Positions 27,401 to 35,922 of a stretch of 64,000 nt of DNA are shown piece after piece. The stretch comes from Acidobacteriota bacterium (GTDB taxonomy: Bacteria > Acidobacteriota > Vicinamibacteria > Vicinamibacterales > JAFNAJ01). How positions within the stretch are numbered: the stretch's first letter is position 1; each line of letters opens with the position of its first letter. The notes beneath the pieces were generated by a model that was given only the letters and a program-made list of their open reading frames with translations, made no database searches and was not told the origin of the DNA. The stretch lies in contig JAHDVP010000023.1 of NCBI GenBank assembly GCA_023384575.1, positions 1-64,000 of the forward strand, given 5' to 3'. Both the position numbers and the translations under genes were made by a program.

Positions 27401-27632
27401 GCCCGGAGCGCCAGGGGGCCTCCCGGCCCGAAACATCGCGAACCTGCCCGGCTTGCTGGCGTCGCTGAAAGGACAGCTGAAAGGCGCGACGAGCCCGCCG
27501 ACGGAGACCCAGCTCCGCCTGATGCGGGAGGCGAAAGACCAGCTCCGCGCGGCGCTCACCGAACTCGACGCGCTCGAACGCGAGGCGCCGGCCCTTCTCG
27601 AGCGCCGGGGGAGAACAGGTCGAGGGCAGTAG
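24432..27632 (+). CDS. Exported BNR/VPS10-like beta-propeller protein
   Basis: The 1066-residue protein starts at a GTG eight bases after AAGGAGG and has a signal peptide (residues about 5-25). Many sialidase-type BNR units follow, with the Asp-box pattern such as GVFKTTDGGRTWQ, GIHKTTDGGRTWQ and LFRTDDGGATWR, giving a double propeller of about 720 residues as in VPS10/sortilin-like proteins and GH74-like folds. A C-terminal region (from about residue 790) has a beta-sandwich and helical segments. No catalytic pair for GH74 can be confirmed. Such proteins are common, uncharacterised secreted proteins in Acidobacteriota. Confidence 0.8.
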   Translation: MQRRVVAGALIVLASVAADTRSVAQPADPGGPFDALRFRAIGPAVFAGRANDIAVVEANPSHFFVGMTTGGLWKTTDNGTTWEVLFNDRDDVVSIGAVAIAQDDPNVVWVGTGGTQSWGRGVFKSVDGGRTFEPVGLADSRHVGRIVVDRRNRDVVWVAALGHAFMPHRERGVFKTTDGGRTWQHVLFVDEDTGAFDLVLDPSNQDVAYATTWQRRRTPYGNNNGGPGSGIHKTTDGGRTWQRVEQGLPTGDRGVIGIDIFRKDPRVLYAMVQHGRRKDLFRTDDGGATWRQTNEPEDARYRGHRMNWFDQVRIDPTNADRVLVMGVNVYTSTDGGRTFSINESAVQSGLWPATSGLFIYNTSTHSDHRTFWINPSNPQHMISGNDGGVCITYEGGSTWDCMNNMDLAQYHHVGFDMDDPYRVYGGLYDNLGWGGPSATRSYLGIGAGEWFLVAGGDGFVAVADPSDSRTIYAESQNGNMSRVDRLTNERVPIRPEAPPGEEPYRWNFNTPMAISAHDSNTILMAGNRLFRSTDRGQSWRAISPDLTARIGADGLTIMGVPFDKIQIGSSSPSWGTIFTFAESPRRPGVYYTGADDGTVQVTRDGGETWTNLSNRFPGLPPRTWVSKLVASQFADGRVYAAFSGHRTGDDRPYVYVSEDFGQTWRAITSGLPEVQVVQNLIEDTRNEQVLFVGTEFGLYVTIDRGGSWQRLRANLPTVPVYGLAIHPRDNDLIVGTFGRGIWILDDIAPIQEAAAALAARAHVVTPRPARQFNLMHDKWWMWGDRRYWGENPKPGAPITFYVDDPSADVRLVIRNAEGDAVRTFSREDLGPLAARRAHRVQWDLRYEPLPTPEAWRVPDGVTAFFTGAQRRAHSYREVVRADLEPTVGPFVLPGTYQVAIEVGGRVAATTRLDVGPDPLVRISDSARTTWHDLSLELHRLQGEAYAAVPRLTALDRHRTALEATSGAASGELEKMLDRLAVLRARLAIPVPGAPGGLPARNIANLPGLLASLKGQLKGATSPPTETQLRLMREAKDQLRAALTELDALEREAPALLERRGRTGRGQ

Positions 27633-27651
27633 CCGGCAGATGTGCGGCAGG

Positions 27652-27679
27652 GGTCGGCGACCGGGATCGGCCGCCGACC
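27652..27679. terminator. Bidirectional terminator-like hairpin between convergent genes
   Basis: GGTCGGCG (27652-27659) pairs with CGCCGACC (27672-27679) over a 12-base loop. It lies in the 60-base space between the stops of the BNR gene and the M28 peptidase gene. Confidence 0.5.
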
Positions 27680-27692
27680 TCGCACGCCAGGG

Positions 27693-29330
27693 TCAGCGCG
27701 TCACGGCGGCGGCTGGCTGGGGCCTCGCCGGCACGCCACGCGTCGTGGGGAACCAGTCGTTCGGCTTGATGGCTGGCGGATCGTCGGCGTCGCCCAGCAG
27801 CCAGGCCGCCCTCACCGACATCGCCGCCATCCGGGCCGGCGACTCGAACGTCCACGCCGGATCGAAGTTGTCGCGCTGCTTGTGGTTGACGTTCTTCAGG
27901 TAGTAGTCCCACTGATCGCGTCCGCGATTCGGATCGCCGCCCACCGTGAAGCCATCCATCAGGTAGACGGCCGGCACGCCCGCCACGAGGAACGAGTACT
28001 GATCCGAGCGGAACATCAGCGCCTGCGAGGGGGAGAACGGCGGACGGTAGTCGCGGCTCAACGTCATGCCGGCCGCGGCGGCCGCGCGATCCAGTGGGCC
28101 GTCGAGCGTCGTGAACTCGAGGCCGAACGCATAGAAATCGTCGGCCGCCTCTCCCTCGAGCCCCCCGTCGTGGTTGAGCGCCGCGACGGTGCGCTCGATC
28201 GGAATCACCGGGTGCTTGACGTAGTACCAGGACCCCAGCAGCCCACGCTCCTCTGCCCCGACCGCCAGGAAGATCGTCGTACGCCTTGCCGGGGCGCGGA
28301 CCATGGCTTCGGCCGCTGCGAGCATCTTGCCCGTGCCGAGCGCGTTGTCGTGCGTCCCGTTGTAGATTCGGTCGCCGTCCTCGTCCGGGTCGCCGACGCC
28401 GACGTGGTCGAGGTGGGCCGTGAAGACCACGGCCTCGTCACGCAGGCGCGGGTCGGTGCCCGGCACGATGCCGACCACGTTCCAGCTCCAGGTGCGCGAG
28501 ATGTTCCGGGCCCGCGAGATGGCCACGGCGCCGACGGGCTTCGCGGGCGCTCCCCGCACGGCCAGGGTTTCGGCCTGCGCCGGGTCGAGCTGCCACGAGG
28601 CCAGGAGCCGAGCCGTCGCCTCACCGCCCACGGTGACGGCCGCGCGCGGCGACGGCGTCGACCCGTCGGCGAGCGCCATCGGCCGCGGTGGGCCGGGGGG
28701 CGTCGTGGCGCCCGGCTGCAGCATGACCACGGCCGCCGCGCCGCGATCGAGCGCCACCTTGATCTTCGTGCGTCCAAGGAGGCTGCGCGTCGGGTGCTCG
28801 ACCCAGTCGGGCGGGACCCCGGGGATCAGGAACACCACCTTGCCGCGCACGTCGACGCCGCCGTAGTCGTCGCGACCCTCGGCGACGAGTCCCTGGCCGA
28901 CGTACACGCCGTCGCCGCTGATGACGGGCTCGCGGGCCGTCCAGTCGGGCATGAACGACGCGTCGGGCGGTTCGACGGTGACCGAGCCCACGCTGAGTCG
29001 GCTGCCCCGGTCCTCTCCGCCGACGAGCACCTCGAAGGGCTGGAGATGCGTGCCATCCGCCATCGGCTGCGCGCCCATCCTGACGAACTGGCTGGCCACG
29101 TACTCGCGCGCGATCTCGTAGCCGCGCTCGCCGGTGTCGCGCCCTTCGAGCAGATCGTGGGAAAGGAACTGGACGTGCCCCTTGACGAGGCGCGGTTCGA
29201 TCACCGTCAGCGCCCGCTCGCGGTCCTCTGTCGGCTCGGCGGCCCTCGGCTGCAGGGGCAGACAGACGGCGAACGCCGCCACCGTGAGCACGAGTCGGCG
29301 CTTGTGGGTGCCGGAAATCAGGTGTCGCAT
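27693..29330 (-). CDS. M28 family zinc aminopeptidase with PA domain, exported
   Basis: The 545-residue protein has a signal peptide (residues 10-30), a PA-domain insertion (about residues 140-270) and an M28 catalytic domain. Metal ligands are seen in VFTAHLDHVG, HDNALGTGKM, GAEERGLLGS and the late His in NVNHKQRDNFD. It would release N-terminal residues of peptides in the periplasm. It follows the M24 peptidase gene by 19 bases on the same strand, and GGGAGA precedes its ATG, so the two form a peptide-degrading operon. Confidence 0.88.
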   Translation of the reverse strand: MRHLISGTHKRRLVLTVAAFAVCLPLQPRAAEPTEDRERALTVIEPRLVKGHVQFLSHDLLEGRDTGERGYEIAREYVASQFVRMGAQPMADGTHLQPFEVLVGGEDRGSRLSVGSVTVEPPDASFMPDWTAREPVISGDGVYVGQGLVAEGRDDYGGVDVRGKVVFLIPGVPPDWVEHPTRSLLGRTKIKVALDRGAAAVVMLQPGATTPPGPPRPMALADGSTPSPRAAVTVGGEATARLLASWQLDPAQAETLAVRGAPAKPVGAVAISRARNISRTWSWNVVGIVPGTDPRLRDEAVVFTAHLDHVGVGDPDEDGDRIYNGTHDNALGTGKMLAAAEAMVRAPARRTTIFLAVGAEERGLLGSWYYVKHPVIPIERTVAALNHDGGLEGEAADDFYAFGLEFTTLDGPLDRAAAAAGMTLSRDYRPPFSPSQALMFRSDQYSFLVAGVPAVYLMDGFTVGGDPNRGRDQWDYYLKNVNHKQRDNFDPAWTFESPARMAAMSVRAAWLLGDADDPPAIKPNDWFPTTRGVPARPQPAAAVTR

Positions 29331-29349
29331 CGGGTTGTCTCCCAGCAGG

Positions 29350-30693
29350 CTACTTGATCAGGAAGAACTCGTCCTGCCGAGGGCGGAAGAACTTGTAGCC
29401 CTCGTCGGTCAGGTACGCGACGTCCTCCATCATGATGAACACCTCCTGGCCGTTCCACTCCGGCACGGGGGTGAGGGTGTTCAGCTCGATCGAGATCCAC
29501 GAGTTGGGTCGCAGGGTCCGGGCGGCTGCCGCCTGGTCGCCCCGCCGCGCGGCACGGAAGTCGATGCTCGTGCCGAGACCGTGCCCGTGGTTGCCCACCG
29601 GGTGAGAGTAGATCTGCGCGTTGATGCCCTGCGCCTCCATCTTCTCCATCGTGCGGGTGTAGACCTCACCCGCGCTCATGTTCGGCCGCGCGATCCCCAT
29701 CATCGTGTCCTGCAGGATGTTCGTGTTCCGCATCGCCTGCTTGAGCCCGGGCGGCGCGTCGGTCTCGCCCTCGCGGAGGATGTAGCCCTTCTTCTGCCAG
29801 TCGGTGTCGAAGCCCATGTACGTGATGCCGAAGTCGATCACGATCACGTCGCCGCGCTCGAGCACGACCGACTCGTCGGCGACGTGCAGGAACCCCCGCG
29901 ACATCTTGTTCGGCACGCCGCGCTTCTGCACCCGCAGGTCGGGCTGGAACCACGTTCGCACGCCCCACTTCCAGATCTGGTCGTACAGGAAGTTCCGGAC
30001 GTCGCCCACCGTGGTCTTGCCGGGCGTGATGGCCTCGTTCGACAGGGCCCGTCGCACGATGTCCGCGGTCACGTGCGTCGCGTGCGTATAGTGCGCGTGC
30101 TCCTCGGGAATGCGCGTGTCGAGGTACTCCTCGATCATGTCGGCCGCGCCGACGAAGCGTGACGTCGCTTCCGGGCCCAGGAACCCGCTGATCAGGTTGT
30201 AGGTGTCCCAGGTCAATCCCCGCTGCACACCGCGTCGGCCGTGGATGTTGAGCCCGATGCGCTGCGGTTGATGCTCCTTGTAGAGTTCCGGCAGCACCTC
30301 GCTGGCCGGCCGCGGCTCGATCGGCGACTCGAAGTACTGCCGCAGACGCTCCTCGGCAAAGCCCGTGATGGCCACGGCGCGCAGGCCCTTCTCGCCGGCA
30401 TCGATGAAGACGAAGTAGTCGCGACCGCCGGCGTAAGGACGCGGCGGCGCGATGAACTGCGTCAGCGGGTCGTCGTGGAACTCCTCGTTGACGACGATCC
30501 ACATGTCGATCTTGTGGCGCCGCATCATGTCGAGCAGCATCTGGTGCCGCGTGAACAGCCATTGCTCGCGGATGCGCAGTTGCTCGCTCAACGGCAGCAG
30601 GGGAGGCGGGGGATCGCCCCACACGTCCGCCGCCGGGACCCACACGGTGAACACGAGAACGACGATGGCGAGCAGGCGACGGGACGGCAGCAT
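29350..30693 (-). CDS. M24 family metallopeptidase (Xaa-Pro aminopeptidase-like), exported
   Basis: The 447-residue protein has a signal peptide (residues 1-26). The pita-bread metal site is complete: VIDFGI and GFDTDWQ (two Asp), HPVGNHGHGLGT (His), SIELNT and MMEDVAY (two Glu). Family members cleave X-Pro bonds. AAGGAGCG precedes the ATG. It is the first gene of the two-peptidase operon; a candidate promoter lies about 65-95 bases upstream. Confidence 0.88.
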   Translation of the reverse strand: MLPSRRLLAIVVLVFTVWVPAADVWGDPPPPLLPLSEQLRIREQWLFTRHQMLLDMMRRHKIDMWIVVNEEFHDDPLTQFIAPPRPYAGGRDYFVFIDAGEKGLRAVAITGFAEERLRQYFESPIEPRPASEVLPELYKEHQPQRIGLNIHGRRGVQRGLTWDTYNLISGFLGPEATSRFVGAADMIEEYLDTRIPEEHAHYTHATHVTADIVRRALSNEAITPGKTTVGDVRNFLYDQIWKWGVRTWFQPDLRVQKRGVPNKMSRGFLHVADESVVLERGDVIVIDFGITYMGFDTDWQKKGYILREGETDAPPGLKQAMRNTNILQDTMMGIARPNMSAGEVYTRTMEKMEAQGINAQIYSHPVGNHGHGLGTSIDFRAARRGDQAAAARTLRPNSWISIELNTLTPVPEWNGQEVFIMMEDVAYLTDEGYKFFRPRQDEFFLIK

Positions 30694-30755
30694 GGACGCT
30701 CCTTGGCCGCGGCCCGAACACCGGGCCGGCGAGTCGACACCTTACGGATGAGTGA

Positions 30756-30786
30756 ATCCTACCACTCGGTCAGTAATCGAGGTCAA
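30756..30786 (-). promoter_or_regulatory. Candidate sigma70 promoter of the M24-M28 operon
   Basis: On the minus strand TTGACC (30786-30781) and TAGGAT (30761-30756) are separated by 19 bases, slightly long. The transcript would carry about 55 bases of leader. Confidence 0.35.
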
Positions 30787-30831
30787 GAAGGCCTGGCGAA
30801 TTCTCTTGAATGGATGGGTTTACGATCTCTA

Positions 30832-30858
30832 TTGACCGCAACGTGCGACTTGTATTCT
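30832..30858 (+). promoter_or_regulatory. Candidate promoter of the predicted small RNA
   Basis: TTGACC (30832-30837) and TATTCT (30853-30858) are spaced by 15 bases, short but usable. An inverted repeat TTCTAC-TCAGCG-GTAGAA (30855-30872) overlaps the -10 and start region and could be an operator. Confidence 0.35.
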
Positions 30859-30865
30859 ACTCAGC

Positions 30866-30941
30866 GGTAGAAGTGCGCGGTCCCCGCATCGGCCGCGACC
30901 TCCTCCTTGAGGGCCGCTCCCCCAGGCGGCCCTCGCTTTTT
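30866..30941 (+). ncRNA. Predicted small RNA with anti-Shine-Dalgarno-like CCTCCTCC loop
   Basis: Between the candidate promoter and a strong intrinsic terminator there are about 75 bases with no gene. The stretch would fold into a hairpin CGCGG (30876-30880)/CCGCG (30893-30897), leave CCTCCTCC (30899-30906) single-stranded, and end in the terminator hairpin. The C-rich stretch is complementary to GGAGG ribosome-binding sites, a layout known from sRNAs that block translation. No conserved family was recognised. Confidence 0.4.
30909..30941 (+). terminator. Intrinsic terminator (9-bp stem, T5)
   Basis: GAGGGCCGC (30909-30917) pairs perfectly with GCGGCCCTC (30926-30934) and is followed by GC and five T residues. 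The T-tract is on the plus strand, where no protein gene ends, which is why an RNA gene is proposed. Confidence 0.75.
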
Positions 30942-31119
30942 GTACGCGGTGGTCTCGACCGGACGTGCGGGCGTCGCCGGCACGCGGACTGCCGCGACAC
31001 GTGGCGGATCCGGTTCCTCACCCCGGTGGCATGAGGACCGTGGCTTCGAGTCCTGTCGACTGCAGTCGGGCCTTCAACCGGAGGAGCGTGCGGCCGCCCG
31101 CCGGATCCGCCGCTCCGCC
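30942..31119. other. Non-coding stretch with an 11-bp inverted repeat
   Basis: GGCGGATCCGG (31003-31013) and CCGGATCCGCC (31101-31111) are perfect reverse complements 87 bases apart, just beyond the stop of the IolE-like gene. No further feature is seen. Confidence 0.45.
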
Positions 31120-32028
31120 TCAGAGACCCAGCGAACGCAGGAAGTCGCGGTTACGCGAGGCGCTCTGGGCCGGCGTGCCCAGGCCCGGCAACACGTCCTG
31201 CTCGACGACGACCCAGCCCTCGTAGCCGTTGCGCTCGAGCGCGGCGACGACCGCCGCGAAGTCGACCGCTCCGCGTCCGAGCTCGCAGAACACGCCGTGC
31301 CGGACCGCAGCGAAGTAGTCCCAGCCTTCGCCACGGCTCTGCGCCGCGACCTGCGGGTGGCAATCCTTGAAGTGCACGTGCCAGACGCGGTCGCCGTGGC
31401 GGGCGAGGACCGCCAGCGGATCGGCTCCACCGAACACGAGGTGGCCGGTGTCGTAACAGAGTCCAACGCGTGCGGGGTCGGTCGCGTCGAGCAGCCGATC
31501 GACTTCCCACGGAGCCTCGACGTAGCCGGCGCAGTGCGGGTGGAACACGGTGCGGAGTCCCGTGTCGTCGGCGACGGCCCCGGCGACGAGTTCGACGCCT
31601 CGCGTGAAGGTGGCCCAGCCGCCAGTCGACAGCCCGTCGGCCTCGGTGATCCGCCCCGCGCGGGTCGTGCGCGCCGGCACGGTACCGTTGTCGTCGGCGA
31701 GGACGATGAACGGGGTGGTCCCGGCCGCCGCCGCGAGCAGGCGGGCCACTCTCAGGGCCTTCGCGCGGCCGGGCGCGTGCGCCGCCACGTCGGCGAAGGC
31801 GACCGGCACGAACGCGGCGAGCAGCGTCAGGCCCCTGGCGGCCACCGCGTCGCTGAGGGCCACCGGGTCGGTCGGCAGGAAGCCCCAGTCGCCGAACTCG
31901 GTGCCCTCGTAGCCGGCAGCCGCCATCTCGTCGAGGACCTGCGTGTAGGGCAGCGCGTCGCCCTGCCCTTCGAATTCGAGCACCCCCCATGAACAGGGGG
32001 CGTTGGCGACACGGAGGGGCGTCGTCAT
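31120..32028 (-). CDS. iolE: Sugar phosphate isomerase/epimerase, probable inosose dehydratase (IolE-like)
   Basis: The 302-residue protein is an AP-endonuclease-2/xylose-isomerase-like TIM barrel: NAPCSWGVLEF, GYEGTEFGDWGFLP, FHPHCAGYVE, LCYDTGHLVFGG and WHVHFKDCH carry the usual metal-binding His, Asp and Glu residues. The last gene of a lacI-iolC-iolA-iolE unit, it most likely dehydrates scyllo-inosose (IolE), although IolI (isomerase) cannot be excluded. The ATG at 32028 shares one base with the iolA stop (TGATG), giving coupling. Confidence 0.8.
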   Translation of the reverse strand: MTTPLRVANAPCSWGVLEFEGQGDALPYTQVLDEMAAAGYEGTEFGDWGFLPTDPVALSDAVAARGLTLLAAFVPVAFADVAAHAPGRAKALRVARLLAAAAGTTPFIVLADDNGTVPARTTRAGRITEADGLSTGGWATFTRGVELVAGAVADDTGLRTVFHPHCAGYVEAPWEVDRLLDATDPARVGLCYDTGHLVFGGADPLAVLARHGDRVWHVHFKDCHPQVAAQSRGEGWDYFAAVRHGVFCELGRGAVDFAAVVAALERNGYEGWVVVEQDVLPGLGTPAQSASRNRDFLRSLGL

Positions 32029-33506
32029 CAGAACGTCCGCGACCACTCGCGCGGCCAGCGCTCGACCACGACCTTCTTCTCGGTGTAGAAGTCGATGGCG
32101 TCCCGGCCCTGCGCGTGCAGGTCGCCGAAGAAGCTGTCCTTCCACCCCGAGAAGGGGAACATCGCAATCGGGGCGGCCACCCCCACGTTGATGCCCACGT
32201 TGCCCGTCTGGACCTCGTAGCGGAACTTGCGCGCCGCGGCCCCGTTCGACGTGAACAGGCAGGCCATGTTGCCGTAGGCGCCGCGGTTGACGAGCGCGAT
32301 CGCCTCGTCGACCTCGTCGACGTGCATCAGACTGAGCACGGGGCCGAAGACCTCCGTACGGGCGATCTCGCTTGCCGACGGCACGTCGGCGAGGACCGTC
32401 GGCCGCACGAAGTTGCCGCGTTCGTAGCCCGCCACCGTCGCGCCGCGGCCGTCGACGAGCAGGCGGGCGCCGTCGGACGCGCCGCGGCCGATGAGCCCCT
32501 CGATGCGCGACCGGCTCTCGGGCGTGATGACCGGCCCCATCTCGACCCCCTCGTCGAGGCCGAAGCCCACCCTGCGCGACGCCGCGGCCTCGGCGATGAG
32601 CCCGGTGAAGCTGTCGCGCGCCTCGCCGACCGTGATCGCGACCGACGCCGCCAGGCACCGCTGCCCCGCGCAGCCGAAGGCCGAGTCGGCCACGATCCTG
32701 GTCGTCATCTCGAGATCGGCGTCGGGCAGGACCACCACCGGGTTCTTCGCGCCACCCTGGCACTGCGCCCGCTTCCCGTTCTGCGCCGCGCGGGCGTAGA
32801 TGTAGCGGGCGACCGCCGTCGAGCCGACAAACGAGATCGCCCGCACGTCCGGGTGGTCGAGCAGGGCGTCGACCGCCTCCTTGCCGCCGTTGACGAGCGA
32901 GATGACGCCCTTCGGGAAGCCGACCTGCTCGATCAGGCCGAAGAGCTTCTGCATCGACAGCGGGACCCGCTCCGACGGCTTCAGGATGAACGCGTTGCCG
33001 CACGCCACGGCGTACGGCAGGAACCACAGCGGGATCATGCCGGGGAAGTTGAACGGCGTGATGGCGGCGACGACCCCGACGGGCTGCCGGATCATGTGTT
33101 CGTCGATGCCCGGCGCGATGTCCTCGACGTTCGACCCCATCACGAGCGAGGGGATGCCCGTCGCCACCTCGACGTTCTCGATGCCCCGCCGGACCTCGCC
33201 CGTCGCCTCGCCGATTGTCTTCCCGCTCTCGAGCGTGATCGTCCGGGCGAGATCGTCGAAGTGCTCCTCGAGCTTCATCTTGAGGCGGAAGAGCGGCTGA
33301 ACGCGCTCGAGCGCGGGCGTCCGGCGCCAACCCTCGTAGGCGGCGCGAGCGGCAGCGACGGCCGCCCCGACGTCGGCGGCCGATCCGAGCGGCACCCTGC
33401 CGAGCGTCTCGCCGGTGGCCGGGTTCACCACCGGCTGCGAGTGCGTCGTGCCGGGCCGGGTCCAGGATCCGTCGATGAAGTTGAGAACGTCGGTTGGTGT
33501 GGCCAT
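32028..33506 (-). CDS. iolA: Methylmalonate-semialdehyde/malonate-semialdehyde dehydrogenase (acylating)
   Basis: The 492-residue protein is an aldehyde dehydrogenase of the MMSDH subgroup, with [13 protein letters not shown], the family-typical [14 protein letters not shown] and the catalytic Cys at about residue 284 in AGQRCLA. It oxidises malonate semialdehyde to acetyl-CoA, the last step of inositol breakdown, or acts in valine catabolism. The inositol role is preferred because iolC, an IolE-like gene and the regulator are in the same unit. The start at 33506 follows GGAGAG; the upstream part of the open frame is not conserved. Confidence 0.9.
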   Translation of the reverse strand: MATPTDVLNFIDGSWTRPGTTHSQPVVNPATGETLGRVPLGSAADVGAAVAAARAAYEGWRRTPALERVQPLFRLKMKLEEHFDDLARTITLESGKTIGEATGEVRRGIENVEVATGIPSLVMGSNVEDIAPGIDEHMIRQPVGVVAAITPFNFPGMIPLWFLPYAVACGNAFILKPSERVPLSMQKLFGLIEQVGFPKGVISLVNGGKEAVDALLDHPDVRAISFVGSTAVARYIYARAAQNGKRAQCQGGAKNPVVVLPDADLEMTTRIVADSAFGCAGQRCLAASVAITVGEARDSFTGLIAEAAASRRVGFGLDEGVEMGPVITPESRSRIEGLIGRGASDGARLLVDGRGATVAGYERGNFVRPTVLADVPSASEIARTEVFGPVLSLMHVDEVDEAIALVNRGAYGNMACLFTSNGAAARKFRYEVQTGNVGINVGVAAPIAMFPFSGWKDSFFGDLHAQGRDAIDFYTEKKVVVERWPREWSRTF

Positions 33507-33567
33507 GCCTGTCTCTCCGGCGGGCCGCGGTCGCAGCCCGCTGCTCGCCCGGGCCACGCCCGGGACC

Positions 33568-34545
33568 TCACCTGTCGAACTGCCAACCGCCCCGTGCCGC
33601 AACGAAAACCTCGACCTCGTCCGCCGTCGGCATGTCGTTGGCACACCCGTGGCGTGTCACGACGATGGCGCCGGTGGCATTGCCGTACCGCAGGGCCCGT
33701 TCGAGCGGCCACCCCTGCAGCCAGGCGTGCAGCAAGCCGCTGGCGAACGCATCGCCCGCGCCGAGCGTGTTCAGCACCTCGACCGGAAACGGCGCGGCGT
33801 CATGGGAAGTGCCCGCGGTATCCACGAGAGTACACCCTCTTGGCCCGCGCTTGACGATGGCCCGGGGCACCCCGCAGGCCATGACGCGCGCGAGGGCGGC
33901 GTCGACGGCGTCCTCGCCGCCGGCGGCCAGCACTTCCTCCTCCGTGCCGATGACCAGGGTGGCACGCGTGGCCAGCGCGCGTACGGCGGCCCCGTACGTC
34001 CGGATGTCGGGCCACTGGTCGGGCCGGTAGTCGAGGTCGAGTACGACCTCCGTGCCGGTCGATCGGGCCGTCTCGGCGGCGAAGTGGGTGGCGGTCAGGC
34101 TCGGCTCGCGGCAGAGGCCGGTGCCGGTCACGAAGAGCACACGGCTGTCGGCGATTGGCGCGGCCGCGACGTCGTCGACGGTCAGCGCGATATCGGCGCA
34201 GTTGTCGCGGTAGAAGGTCAACGGGAAACGATCGGGCGGCTGGATGGTGAGCACGACCGCGCTCGTGCGTCGGCCGGGTTTGCGTGGGATGAACCGTGTC
34301 TCGACCCCCTCGCGCTCGAGGAAGTGGACGATGAAGTCGCCGACCTGGTCCTCGCCGACGGCCGTGAGCAGGGCCGAGCGCCGGCCGAGCCGCCGCGTGC
34401 CGACGCTGACGTTGGTCGGGCAGCCGCCGACGTAGGCGTCGAAGCTGCGGACCCCGGTGATGGGGACGCCGATGTCGTGGGCGTAGAGGTCGATTGAGCT
34501 GCGGCCCATGGCCAGGACGTCGTAGGTGCGGCTGGTCTGTGGCAT
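33568..34545 (-). CDS. iolC: 5-dehydro-2-deoxygluconokinase (PfkB family)
   Basis: The 325-residue kinase shows the IolC-type start [10 protein letters not shown], then [17 protein letters not shown] and the PfkB catalytic motif [12 protein letters not shown] with the general-base Asp. IolC phosphorylates 5-dehydro-2-deoxygluconate. In many bacteria IolC is fused to a DUF2090 aldolase domain; here the kinase stands alone, and a separate DUF2090 protein is encoded at 44993-45859. It is 18 bases after lacI and 61 bases before iolA on the same strand. Confidence 0.88.
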   Translation of the reverse strand: MPQTSRTYDVLAMGRSSIDLYAHDIGVPITGVRSFDAYVGGCPTNVSVGTRRLGRRSALLTAVGEDQVGDFIVHFLEREGVETRFIPRKPGRRTSAVVLTIQPPDRFPLTFYRDNCADIALTVDDVAAAPIADSRVLFVTGTGLCREPSLTATHFAAETARSTGTEVVLDLDYRPDQWPDIRTYGAAVRALATRATLVIGTEEEVLAAGGEDAVDAALARVMACGVPRAIVKRGPRGCTLVDTAGTSHDAAPFPVEVLNTLGAGDAFASGLLHAWLQGWPLERALRYGNATGAIVVTRHGCANDMPTADEVEVFVAARGGWQFDR

Positions 34546-34563
34546 GACCGGATCCCGAGCGCG

Positions 34564-35580
34564 TCACGGGGCCGCGGCGCGCAACTGGTAGCCGCACGAC
34601 TCCCTGATCGTGAGGCTGCTCTTGAGCTGCAGCGACTGGTACGGCCGGTCGCGGTCGGCGATGCGCTCGAGCAGGACACGGGCGGCTTCCGCGCCGATCC
34701 GGTACTTCGGGAAGTCGACGGTCGTCAGGCGGGGCTGGAACGACTCCATCCAGGGGTGGTCGTCGCAGGTCACGATGGCGACGTCCTGCGGGCAGCGCAG
34801 CTGGTACTGTCTGAGGGCCTTCATGAACCCGACGGCCATCTGGTAGTTCGAGATGAAGACGGCGTCGGGCTTTCGCTTGAGCAGGGCGAGGCCGGCCTCG
34901 TATCCCGAGTGCGGTCGGTAGTCGCCTTCGTAGTACAGCGTGCTCGAGAAGGTCCGCTTGAAGTCCTTGAGCGCCTGCCGGTATCCCTGGAGGCGGCGCT
35001 GCGAGGGCGTGACGCCGTGCAGGCCGCCGATCATGGCGACGCGGCGGTAGCCGAGGCGGAGGAGGTGCGCGACGCTCTCGTAGGCGGCGTTGCGGTCGTC
35101 CATGAGGACCGCGTCGGTGTGGAGCTCGGGTGAGACGCGGGTGAGCTGCACGAGCGGCGTGCGCGTGACCGCCAGGCGTTCGACGGCGTCGGGTGCGAGT
35201 CGGCCGGGTGCCTTGCTGATGAGGATGCCGTCGACGCGTTTGGCCATGAAGAGGTTGAGATAGAGCTCTTCCTTCTTCGGGTCGTCGTCGGTGTTGGCGA
35301 GCAGCAGCGTGTAGCCCGAGGCGTGGGCGTGGTCCTCGGCGCCGCGGACCACGTCGGGCCAGAACGGGTTGGCGATGTCGGGGACGATCATGCCGAGCAT
35401 GTGCGAGCGCTGCTTGGCGAGGCTGCGGGCGAGCAGGTTGGGCTGGTAGCCGAGCTTGCGGATGGCGGCGCTGACCCGCGCCTTGAGCTGAGGGCTGACG
35501 TAGGCGCTGTCGTTCACCACCGCGGAGACGGTGGCCACCGACACGCGAGCCTGTTTGGCGACGTCGTAGATGTTGGCCAT
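34564..35580 (-). CDS. LacI-family transcriptional regulator
   Basis: The 338-residue protein has a LacI helix-turn-helix (residues 4-24, IYDVAKQARVSVATVSAVVN), the hinge YQPNLLARSLAK and a periplasmic-binding-protein-like sugar domain. It heads the iolC-iolA-iolE unit. Two AAGCGCTT-centred dyads flank the promoter in the divergent spacer, and a third lies before the PfkB-GH4-APC-DUF2090 operon, so it is probably autoregulated and controls all three units. The effector is likely an inositol-pathway intermediate (inference). Confidence 0.9.
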   Translation of the reverse strand: MANIYDVAKQARVSVATVSAVVNDSAYVSPQLKARVSAAIRKLGYQPNLLARSLAKQRSHMLGMIVPDIANPFWPDVVRGAEDHAHASGYTLLLANTDDDPKKEELYLNLFMAKRVDGILISKAPGRLAPDAVERLAVTRTPLVQLTRVSPELHTDAVLMDDRNAAYESVAHLLRLGYRRVAMIGGLHGVTPSQRRLQGYRQALKDFKRTFSSTLYYEGDYRPHSGYEAGLALLKRKPDAVFISNYQMAVGFMKALRQYQLRCPQDVAIVTCDDHPWMESFQPRLTTVDFPKYRIGAEAARVLLERIADRDRPYQSLQLKSSLTIRESCGYQLRAAAP

Positions 35581-35673
35581 TCGTCTGCGCTCGGGCCGGT
35601 CGCGGGTTCGGGGACGTCTGCCGGGGCCGGGACTCGTTCGGTGGGCGGCAGTCTACCATCCGGTTGCGGTTCT

Positions 35674-35686
35674 GCAAAGCGCTTCG
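35674..35686. promoter_or_regulatory. LacI-type operator 1 (core AAGCGCTT)
   Basis: The 8-base palindromic core is at 35677-35684, with AAA/TTC flanks. It is 97 bases upstream of the lacI start and about 90 bases upstream of the divergent promoter. Confidence 0.6.
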
Positions 35687-35774
35687 CTCGTGGCGGCCAT
35701 CTGGCGGTCTCGTGGCGTCAGGTTCCGGTTTCGTCGTGCAGGCCGGGTCCCGGGGCCGTCGGTTCAGAAAACAG

Positions 35775-35804
35775 TTGACACACTCTCGTCATGGTGCCAA
35801 TACT
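35775..35804 (+). promoter_or_regulatory. Sigma70 promoter of the TonB receptor-IolD-IolB unit
   Basis: A perfect TTGACA (35775-35780) is followed after 18 bases by AATACT (35799-35804). It lies between the two operators, giving a leader of about 275 bases that contains operator 2. Confidence 0.6.
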
Positions 35805-35910
35805 CTGGCCAACACGCATCACGCCTGGTGCCCGTCGCCGACGCGCGACGGAGGAGACGCCCCCAGGATGGGATCGATCACCGACGACCGGCGCCGTTCC
35901 GCGTTTCTGG

Positions 35911-35922
35911 CGAAGCGCTTCG
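35911..35922. promoter_or_regulatory. LacI-type operator 2 (CGAAGCGCTTCG)
   Basis: This is a perfect 12-base palindrome with the AAGCGCTT core, about 100 bases downstream of the predicted transcription start. Its centre is 236 bases from operator 1, suitable for repression by looping. Confidence 0.65.

Noticed and set aside
31033-31070. T-arm-like sequence (GGCTTCGAGTCCTGTCG) suggesting a tRNA
   Set aside because: The T-stem does not pair and no acceptor or anticodon stem can be built around it.
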